From: Microstegium vimineum
Lineage: Eukaryota > Streptophyta > Magnoliopsida > Poales > Poaceae
Length of the DNA stretch: 64,000 nt
Direction: 5' to 3'
Assembly: GCA_022036555.1 (NCBI GenBank)
Contig: CM039140.1
Span: forward strand, 8,521,943 to 8,585,942
Shown in pieces: positions 56,801-64,000 of this stretch (within the stretch, counting starts at the first letter, position 1; each line of letters starts with the position of its first letter). Position numbers and translations under genes: made by a program. Below the pieces are notes generated by a model. It was not told the DNA's origin. It did not search any database and saw only the letters and a list, made by a program, of their open reading frames with translations.

Positions 56801-57917
56801 CCAGCTGGAGGAGACGACCTGTCTGATCACATCTAGGATCTGGAATAGCAAGGGAATCAGAACCATGAGCTTTATTCGTGCACACCACTCGTTCCTGAAT
56901 GGGCGGGGTGCGGATGTCGATCGGTTTGGGGGATACCATTACTGCCAGGTTGTTAGGTGATAAGGGTGGGTGGTGCCGTCGTGGGGACCACACCATCCTA
57001 GATGCGCAGTACCACATTGGCCAGGTGCTGCGTCTCCTAGTCACAGTTTGTCGGTGCGCCGGGGAGCCCCAGTGCTGAGTGGCAGGATGGTGTCGTTCCG
57101 GATTGGGCGATAGCCCGTTATCGGCCTAGGCGTTGCGCAACGTCGATGATGGCAATCTTGTGGGTACAGGTGTACACACTCTGCAGAGTTGATCGATCTA
57201 TACGTATAGCCGTGTCCCCGGTTATGGACATCTTGTGACCTACACCTCGCTTGCTTTAGAGAGATGAGTCCCTTCTTTTATCCCCCCCCCCCCAGGTTTT
57301 GTAGGATCCGGCTGTGAGCCTCTGAGACAAGGACGAGAAGGAGTTGTCCTTGTCGCCTAGAGAGTGTGACAGTGTGTGGTGAGACATGTGTGGATGGGAT
57401 GGATGTGTGGGAAATGTGTTAAAACATGATATATAACTTACTACTATATTATTATTACTTAATAATGAACTTGCATAGGAAAAACCACAGCCAGAAATAG
57501 ATTCTCTTCTCTACCTCTTGCATACCACTTTCCACAAAGCAATACGCAAAGCATAGGGTGGGAGCCAGTGGCCAGTACAAATCGTACTGAAAGATTTTGG
57601 ATTCAGGTGACGAGCCGGAGGACGAGTTCGAGGACGTCGACCCGGAGGAGTAGGGTTTCGTGTTGCGCTCAAGTCGGAGATGCTGAAGATCTACGCTTCC
57701 CTTCGCTGTTCTATTTGCTGCATGCTCATGTGTTTCCGCCCAGGTGGCGATGTAATAAATGAATTAGTCTTCTTAATGTACTCTTTAAATTTAGAACTCG
57801 TGTATGACAATGATTATCGACTATAATTTGATAATGCGATGGGATGATCTTCGAGACTATCATATTATATTTCGCATCTGTGGATTTTCCCTTCGAGGAA
57901 AAATCGAGATTGTTACA
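53896..57917 (+). repeat. Tekay 3' LTR, 4,022 bp
   Basis: It starts TGTAACAACCCGAG and ends GATTGTTACA, a perfect 8-base terminal inversion. A TATA box (CTATTTAAGG) lies at 54711-54720, before a GC-rich 1.3 kb stretch. The last 1.85 kb is close to the start of the solo LTR 37104-40638 in inverted orientation. A run of C lies near 57285-57296. Long frames in the GC-rich stretch overlap on both strands and are not supported as genes. Confidence 0.88.
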
Positions 57918-59047
57918 TAGACAAACACATCTACAACCAACCTTGCAAAGATCTTAGCAACAAGAAGCATGAAGGGGTTGTAGATCATGTGTGTAGTGAT
58001 GGTAGAGGGAAGGATTGATTTGGGAGATTTCTCATGTGAGCATGGGATTGAGGAGAAGATCAAGGAATAACTTCCATGCTCATTGATATCATTCTCCCTT
58101 TCAAGGAGTGGGTGATTACTCTCTTTCTCATGACATTTCAAGTCATCCTCAAGGCTTGAATGGTTCATGGTTGTTAGCGAGATTGACATAAGCTCACCCC
58201 TTGGATCAAGAACAGGCTTGGATTCTATTCCTTTGATGAGAGGTTGGGAAGACCAAACTGGTAGATAATCTTCACCTATTCTATGACCAAGCTTCTCATT
58301 TCCTATAGTGTTCTCCAAGATTCTCATGATTGGACTTCCGATAAAGGTGAGATGAAAGGAAAGTCCAAGAAGGTCAAAGATATGGAAATCTAGGAAGATC
58401 TTGAGATCATCAATGACCATAAGAACATCATGGAGGACTCCTAAACAATCAAGGATTTGACCATTGGGGAGTCTAAGGTGCTTTTGTGATTGGGATAGAT
58501 GATCCTTTGATGATGTTGGAACATGGAAATAAGGAATGATATTGATCTCGAGGCTAGGATCGTAGCAAATTTTGCCATTAATGTTCAACACTTGACAAGA
58601 TATTCTCCTTACATGTATGGGCATTTTAGCAACTTCTTTTGAAGATTCAGCCTCATCCAACCATTCTTGACTTACAACGGTAGATAAATGCTCTAACCGT
58701 TGACTTTGTTCCTCTTGGTTAGATTTATGGGCCTCATGGCTTCCATACCTTGGGTGTCTTAATGAATTCCTAGAGTCATTAAGTGGGTCATCATAAGACT
58801 TGAAGGAAGGAACACATGGGGGATCATCAAGATCAAGGATGGGTTCGTAGGATAAGTCAAATGTGGGCATAGAGGAGAGGATAGATTTGGCTTCTAAACA
58901 CTTTAATTCTCGTTCTTTATGCTCACTCAACGTTTCTTTATCAGGTATCCTAGACTTTTCCTGATATGCCATGTGGGAAGTCGAGGCGCAAGATGATGTT
59001 GATTTGGGAGGCTTTTGAAGAGATCCCTTCAAGAGAGGTTTAGACAA
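57918..59047 (-). pseudogene. gypsy-like gag-protease region, downstream part
   Basis: An open frame of about 376 codons leads up to the Tekay edge. It has a region with CYDPSLEINIIPYFHV and LRLPNGQILDCLGVLHDVLM that resembles a retropepsin fold, without a clear DSG/DTG triplet. It ends with MIYNPFMLLVAKIFARLVVDVFVY, a phrase I associate with grass retrotransposon proteins. The last 17 or so codons of the open frame belong to the Tekay LTR and are excluded. The frame upstream of 59047 is shifted relative to gag. Confidence 0.58.
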
Positions 59048-59376
59048 GTAGGGTCTCTTTTGTAAAGGATAATTTTGGGCATTCCCAAAACCAGCAAGAT
59101 CAGATGAGAGGTTGGCCTCGAACTCAAAGGAATGGTTTAGGTGTTGGATTTCTTCTTCCTTCGAGATTTGTGGTATTTGTGGTTTAGGATCGATGGCAGA
59201 ATCTTTGGATAGGAGTGATGATGATTCGGCTATCGAGATTTCTTTTCTAGGGGTTGGTTTTTGTTCTTCCTCGGGTCCTTCATCATAAACATTAGTGTAG
59301 GGGGTGTTTTCAAGAATCTTTGTGAGAAGACTCTTCCCTTCACTAACGTGTAAACACAGGAAGGCTCCCCTAGAAG
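59048..59376 (-). other. gypsy-like element, region between the two frames
   Basis: About 330 bases between the gag stop and the next open frame. The minus strand seems to encode an acidic, Ser/Pro/Lys-rich linker (for example EEEQKPTPRKEISIAESSSL) in shifted frames. It was therefore probably coding. Confidence 0.45.
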
Positions 59377-59877
59377 TTATGTCAAGAAGTTGTGCAGATC
59401 TTTGCTAAGACCGACATAAAAGTGTTGTAACAATGTTGTCTCGGTTACAGCAAGATCAGGGCCAGATGATGCTAGATCTAAAAGATGGGCCCATGCCGCA
59501 CCTAGAGGTTCTTTCTCCTTTTGTGAGAAGTTGATGACCTCTTTTCGAAGATGAACAACACGAGAAATTAGGAAGAAAGATAGGCAGAATTTGGATTGTA
59601 ACTTTTCCCATTCTCCGTTTGCACTATCTACGTGGCGAAAGTACCATCGTTTGACTATTCCCATCAAAGAAAATGGAAATAGCTTCCACTCAAGGGTACT
59701 TCGCCTCATCCCTTGAATGTGGACACATGAACACAATTGTTCAAAGTCACGTAGGTGAGTGTAAGGATTTTCATCTTCATCCCCAGAAAAAGATTGTTCC
59801 CGAACTTTGGCTATGAAGCTAGGGCGAAGCCCATAACTAGGTGAAAGGATGGGTTGTGATGATGGTGGTGGCTCCAA
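59377..59877 (-). pseudogene. gypsy-like gag, capsid domain
   Basis: The 166-codon frame starts MEPPPSSQPILSPSYGLRPS. It contains the Retrotrans_gag-type pattern DENPYTHLRDFEQLC, EWKLFPFSLMGIVKRWYFRH, FSQKEKEPLGAAWAHLLDL and LQHFYVGLS. It stops at 59377 in the segment where related proteins continue. The start lies 127 bases after the primer site. The protein would form the particle shell. No zinc knuckle is visible. Confidence 0.75.
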
Positions 59878-60004
59878 ACTATGGCCCTTTGGAGACGCAA
59901 GATAAGATATGGATGATTAGTTCATGGTGTGAAAAGGATAAAATGAAAAGAAAGATAAAACAAGGATAAATATGACCCTAGGTTCTAGTTAAAACAGCTA
60001 TCGT

Positions 60005-60022
60005 TCCCCGGCAACGGCGCCA
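60005..60022 (-). promoter_or_regulatory. primer-binding site, tRNA-Asp type
   Basis: The minus strand reads TGGCGCCGTTGCCGGGGA, 18 bases complementary to the 3' end of plant tRNA-Asp including CCA. It starts seven bases inside the LTR edge. Confidence 0.88.
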
Positions 60023-60810
60023 GAAAGCTTGTTGACACCAAAAGTGGAAAACGGGTAAAAGACCGCAAATGTACGGTTGTCAAGTACCTTTCACCGAGAG
60101 TATTCGAGGTATCGTATTTTCCACAGGGAACGAGAAGTGAATTAACTAGTGATTAAGGTTATGTGCTATGATGAGACAAGGGAGACTATGATGTTGGGTT
60201 GAGAGGTTCACTATAGCAAAGATATCTAACTAAGCAAAGCTGGTTATACTGGCTTTATCAGCCCTTCTCTTGCAGGAGGCGATGGGATAGATCACTAGGA
60301 GGACAAAACTCCTACCGGACCGCGCCATCATGTTGTATTGAGGCCCTACCTTTTAAGAACTTATGTTACACACGTGGTGGAATACAAAGACCAGGGCTAT
60401 CACCACCTGCTAGCTACCACAAACAATCCGTGCCATAAGCGGTTTACAAAAGCAAGATCTAGTCTAGACACCACGTCTACACTATTCTTACTACTCTAAC
60501 CCCAGCTAAAGGCTAAAGCACTCTACTTAAAGTAAAGCGATGAACAAGCGCGAAAAGTTGTATAACAGCTATGCCAAAATTAGAATATCAAATACTATAA
60601 AGAACTCGGATGTATCACTTACAAGTGTATAACTTGCAAGAGAATCGCATCCGCCGAGGTACAGCTTGGAGAAGACGCCAGACAGGCCCAGCTCTCCTCC
60701 AGACTCTCCTCACTCTCTTCCAACTAGCATAGCACTACTACAGAGCTTCGCTAAAGCTACTAGAGAGTGGTTTCCTCCAATGTGTCATGAGTGAGAGTGA
60801 AGGCCTAGGG

Positions 60811-60821
60811 GGTATTTATAG
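60811..60821 (-). promoter_or_regulatory. TATA box in the gypsy-like LTR
   Basis: CTATAAATACC on the minus strand lies about 820 bases after the LTR start in element direction. Confidence 0.68.
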
Positions 60822-60985
60822 CCCAAGGTAGAGTAGGTCTACTCCAATGCCACGTCAATGATCCAAGGAGCTTCAATCTTGAGCCTTTGGATCCACCACC
60901 TTAGAACTGCCTCAGAATGGAGGGCTTTGATCTCCAACATGTGTTAAATGTGTGGGGGAGTCACCAGGAGCTTCGGGGGTACTTA

Positions 60986-61270
60986 GGGTATCGGCCGATA
61001 CCCCTATGACACGTGGACCCTGCCACTCCTTCTAAAAGGTGTCCCCACTAGTCAGGGGACTTAGTGGTGGCCTCTGGGCCTCTTTTGGGTATCGGCCGAC
61101 CCCCCCCCCTATGGGGTCTTGGGCCCACCTAGGCCTTCTAGAAGGTGCCCCACTGGTCAGGGACCAAGTGGGGGTGATAGCCCCTAGTAGGGTATCGGCC
61201 GACCCCCTAGGGGTCTCAGGCCCACCACCTTCTTCTAGAAGGTGGTCTCACTTGTCATGTGACTTGGTTG
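60986..61270 (-). repeat. three tandem units of about 102 bases in the LTR
   Basis: Units start with GGGTATCGGCCGA at 60986, 61087 and 61190 and share CTTCTAGAAGGTG-like and CACTRGTCAGG-like blocks. The first holds the 12-base perfect palindrome TATCGGCCGATA. A lone GGTCGGCCGACC lies near 61442. The array lies upstream of the TATA box in transcription direction. Confidence 0.8.
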
Positions 61271-61587
61271 CTTCTTCTGAGATGTTTGTCACGTTGGTTT
61301 TCTTAATGTGGGCCCATGGATCCATGTGAAGTGAATATGAGCCGTTGGGAGAAAGCACAGGTTGATCCAAGGATGGAGGATCACTTGGGAGTGCTTCTCC
61401 TGAATCATGGCCAGAGTGGGAGGCTGGTGGGCCCAAGGTGGGGTCGGCCGACCCAACAATGTGGGTCCCACTAGCTCATCTTGCTCCATTTACTCTAGTT
61501 CTGCATCAAAATACTTCATGGACACGTGGAACTTGTTATTTCATATAATATGCTCATGATATGCTTGTCTTCCTTCTATTCTGAGAC

Positions 61588-61637
61588 TGTTGACGGTATT
61601 TTGATGGTGACAAAATGGGTCAGTCTTACCGTCAACA
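61588..61637. repeat. inverted repeat at the LTR edge
   Basis: TGTTGACGGTA at 61588-61598 pairs with TACCGTCAACA at 61627-61637, with 28 bases between. The solo LTR has the same arrangement: TTGACGGT 23596-23603 against ACCGTCAA 23622-23629. Confidence 0.8.
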
Positions 61638-62678
61638 CCAAGACGGCGGTCCCGGCCTCCTCGGGTTCAACCGATAACACAAAAAGAAGGTGTGCGCTCA
61701 AGCGAGCTTAGTGGAGTGCTCAGGAGGGTGGATTACTCGCCGGAGCAAGGTCCCCGCGGCGACACCATAGCCGGCGGTCATGGTGTTCAACGAAACGGCG
61801 GCTACGGTTACTAATTAAATGAAATAAGGGCACGGGAAGATAGAGGGAGTCACCGTGAGTTCGACGAAGGGGTTCACAACGTCCAGAGAGGCATCCAAGT
61901 GGTCGGTAACAAGCGGTGGCAGAGGTCATGGTATGCTTCGGCTAAGCTCAGGGGTGCAACAACAGTGACAACTTGAGCTCCGAGTGCTTGGTTCGATGGT
62001 GATAGTGGAAAGGGAGAGAGCAGGGGCTCGGCGGCGCTCTTTATAAGCGAAGAAGGGCAGTAGAAGTGGAGCCGATCACGACCGGGGTGTCAAGACGGGC
62101 GTGAAGGCTCCCTTGATGGCCTGGCATCAAATGCCATCAAGCGGAGTGAAGGAGGGAAGGAGGAATGGTGTCAGTGGCATCTTCGCTGCGTTGAGGAAGA
62201 AAGGGAGGTGGCCAGAGAGAGAGAGAAGGGAGAGTGCGAGATTCCCATCGGCACCGACAGTTCTGGCCCGCAGAGCACTGAGAGAGAGCGAGTGCTCCGC
62301 TCAGCTTGAGCGCGCCGAGGTACTAGGCCGAGCCGAGGCCCAAGGCAGAGCCGTGCGGGAGATAGGGAATGGAGAGGCTGGGCTGGATTCTAGGGTTAGG
62401 CTGGATTGAGGGAGGAGGAAAAAGAAATAAAGAAAAGTGTTTTCTTTTTGCTGGATTTGAAAACTAGATCAAATTCAAATATTTGACCTCAACCAACATA
62501 TTCCTACACTCAACCAAAAACTGTAACTTCAGCATAAATGCATCAAACATGTTTGCGACCTTAAAGTTTATTTTATTTATACCAAAAGTTATTAATTTCC
62601 CTATATTATAATGTATAGAATTTAAACATAAGTCCAAATTAACTTCTATTTTGCAAAAAGGTAAACTAGGGTGTTACA
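61638..62678 (-). repeat. part of another chromovirus-type LTR, minus strand
   Basis: The plus-strand right edge GGGTGTTACA (62669-62678) is the reverse of TGTAACACCC, a common chromovirus LTR start. An AT-rich edge, a GC-rich middle and a minus-strand TATA-like CTTATAAAGAG near 62037-62047 fit that reading. The left limit is the edge of the neighbouring LTR at 61637, so the rest is missing or elsewhere. No gene is supported. Confidence 0.55.
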
Positions 62679-64000
62679 ATAGGGCAACTGTCTTCTTTAA
62701 TATAGCATTAACAGAGGCGGGTGCAGTTAGCTTGTCCGCCTTGGTTAACGAGAAGCTATAGTAATCGCCCCCTCCTCTTTCTTTCTGATGGCTTCCTCTA
62801 TTTTTTGACGGGTTTTGACCTTCGAAACACTAACCAATTTTTAGGTATAGAAGTTTTGCTCTTGGATTTCTCAGAGGTTGGCACTGCAAGAGGTTGCTAT
62901 GCACTCTCCCACTCTTATTCTCCTCTTCTTTTCATCATTTGAGGATTTAGATCCAGATCTAGTTTTCAAGGAGGAGACATAAAACAGATCTAGAGCTTGT
63001 CTGGCTATAGTTTTTTTTTAATATTGCTCTGCTTATGTGTCTTTTTCTGCTTTCTCATTCGTCGCCACTTTTGTTTTTTTTTTTACAAACCACCACTTTT
63101 CGCTTAGAGACCTCCTTTGTCATCCCCTCTATACATGGAAGGTCGCAAAATCCCTCGAACCAAGGCCTCTCACCAACACTACACCTGAGTTGGCCATCGA
63201 AAAAAAAGACAAATCACCGCAGAAGAAGGTCCTTCCGTGGACCGTCGACATGTTTCTCCGCCCAAATTCTGTCAACATATATATTTGGAAAAAAGATTAA
63301 TAATTTAACATGGTATGTCCTAGACTTCTAGTACAGGATTCTGAAGAGAAAAGGAATTCTGAAAGAAAAAGGACATAGCAAGCATATGGTTGGCCCGTGC
63401 ACGGCCATTTTATAATAGCTTGATAGCTGACTTGCTTAAAACAGCCATTTTAAGCAAGTTAGAGATATCTTATAGGCCTTATCCGACTTTACTCATTCCA
63501 GCCCAGTAAAGGCCTTCGAGTTCTACTCCATAGCAGGCTGTGTCTTCTCTATGAATGAGGCCCAACGGATGATATAGGAACAACAAATAGTTCTTTTTCT
63601 TCTCAAAAATAGGTGCACACTCTTTCCCTACTAAAAAAACAGGCAATAAAAAAAAAACAGATGCACGTCCTGACGTTTTAGTATAGATCTAGATTCTCTT
63701 AGAAATATTTTTCTGCTCGAATGAAACCTCGTGGCCAGAATTTGCGAAATCATTTGTTTATTGATTCAGTCATAGACTATCACTGCGAACCATCTATTTG
63801 GGAGAAATGTTTTTAGATTTCCACGCTTGACGCTCCACGGAAATCGCTTTATATTTGGTCAGGATTCTAGATATTCACGTCAGAAACCGAATGTTTCTAG
63901 CATCCAAATGCACCATAAGTAAAATTCTCCCTCAACGTGTAATGAATTAGGCAACTTGAGACTATAATTCTAAAGTAAGGCCTCTATTTCCAACCTTAAC
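62679..64000. other. unassigned AT-rich DNA
   Basis: No gene, LTR or RNA gene is recognised in the last 1.3 kb. The first 70 bases (GAGGCGGGTGCAGTTAGC, then TCCGCCTTGGTTAACGAG) recall subterminal repeats of CACTA transposons, but no CACTA terminus is seen. Short homopolymer runs and one perfect hairpin (63430-63459) are the only other structure. Confidence 0.4.
63430..63459. repeat. perfect 12-base inverted repeat with a 6-base loop
   Basis: ACTTGCTTAAAA (63430-63441) and TTTTAAGCAAGT (63448-63459) are exact reverse complements around CAGCCA. No U-rich tail or coding context explains it. Confidence 0.8.

Larger units (their letters stand above)
51331..57917 (+). mobile_element. Tekay/Del-type chromovirus, 3' part
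   Basis: Reverse transcriptase from its palm, RNase H, integrase with a chromodomain, a polypurine tract and a 4,022 bp LTR are present. Gag, protease, the first part of reverse transcriptase and the 5' LTR are missing at 51331. The chromodomain and very long LTR place it with Tekay/Del elements. The right edge is at TTGTTACA (57917), inside a minus-strand gypsy-like element. Confidence 0.88.
57918..61637 (-). mobile_element. gypsy-like element with tRNA-Asp primer site, 3' part lost
   Basis: On the minus strand an LTR (60030-61637) is followed by a tRNA-Asp primer site, a gag frame and a second frame that ends at the Tekay junction. No reverse transcriptase or integrase is in the window. 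The second frame resembles grass gag-protease proteins of elements that often lack pol, so it may be a non-autonomous type, but the missing 3' end prevents a decision. Confidence 0.75.
60030..61637 (-). repeat. 5' LTR of the gypsy-like element, 1,608 bp
   Basis: On the plus strand it starts TGTTGACACC beside the primer site and ends CCGTCAACA. The minus-strand TATA box CTATAAATACC lies at 60811-60821. It contains three tandem units of about 102 bases (60986-61270) and an inverted repeat at its outer edge (61588-61637). Blocks such as TCTAGACACCACGTCTACACT match the solo LTR at 22440-23631. The 3' LTR is not in the window. Confidence 0.85.

Noticed and set aside
57860..57917. C-terminal 17 or so codons of the minus-strand gag-protease frame
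   Set aside because: They are read from the Tekay LTR edge and are a chance fusion.
63380..63405. GGCCCGTGCACGGCC-like palindrome as a Helitron end
   Set aside because: Helitron 3' ends need a hairpin followed by CTRR at a fixed distance and a TC start elsewhere; neither was found.

Overview
This 64 kb window is plant nuclear DNA, almost certainly from a grass. I find no intact host gene in it. Nearly every stretch can be assigned to LTR retrotransposons of types known from Poaceae: Sirevirus-like Ty1/copia elements with several polypurine tracts, Tat-lineage Ty3/gypsy elements with two RNase H domains, a chromodomain Tekay/Del-type gypsy element with LTRs of about 4 kb, and a gypsy-like element primed by tRNA-Asp. 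The species cannot be named from the sequence.

Layout, left to right. 1-6524: 3' part of Sirevirus-like Copia-1 (+), which sits in the gag of Tat gypsy copy A (6525-11112, +). 11113-11750: a 5'-truncated Tat LTR. 11751-22280: the internal region of Tat copy B (+). 22281-34760: one Tat LTR broken by a minus-strand solo LTR (22440-23631) and by complete Sirevirus Copia-2 (24265-34286, -). 34761-36971: Tat copy C, of which only the 3' internal region remains. 36972-41378: a third Tat LTR, broken by a minus-strand solo Tekay-type LTR (37104-40638) and ended by Copia-3 (41379-47767, -, 5' half lost). 47768-49345: an LTR-like piece. 49346-51330: the 3' end and LTR of another gypsy element. 51331-57917: Tekay pol and its 4,022 bp LTR (+). 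57918-61637: gag region, tRNA-Asp primer site and LTR of a minus-strand gypsy-like element. 61638-62678: part of another minus-strand LTR. 62679-64000: AT-rich DNA that I cannot assign.

The Tat part reads A-LTR-B-LTR-C-LTR, with single LTRs between internal regions. That is the arrangement expected from recombination between neighbouring copies, followed by nested insertions. All pol genes are broken by stops, frameshifts or deletions. The only long uninterrupted reading frame is the Copia-2 gag.

The most unusual content lies antisense in the 3' region of the Tat elements. Copies B and C share a three-exon antisense gene. It has matching intron positions and phases, an exon 2 of 350 nt in both copies, and its own TATA box. 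Copy B carries a second antisense frame that resembles an F-box/Sel1/MYND-type plant gene, also with a TATA box. Other notable features are palindromes in the Copia-1 LTR whose arms differ but still pair, an extra 508-codon frame in Copia-3, and nonsense codons dominated by TAG at sites where the sister copy has CAG or CAA, as expected from decay of CHG-methylated cytosines.
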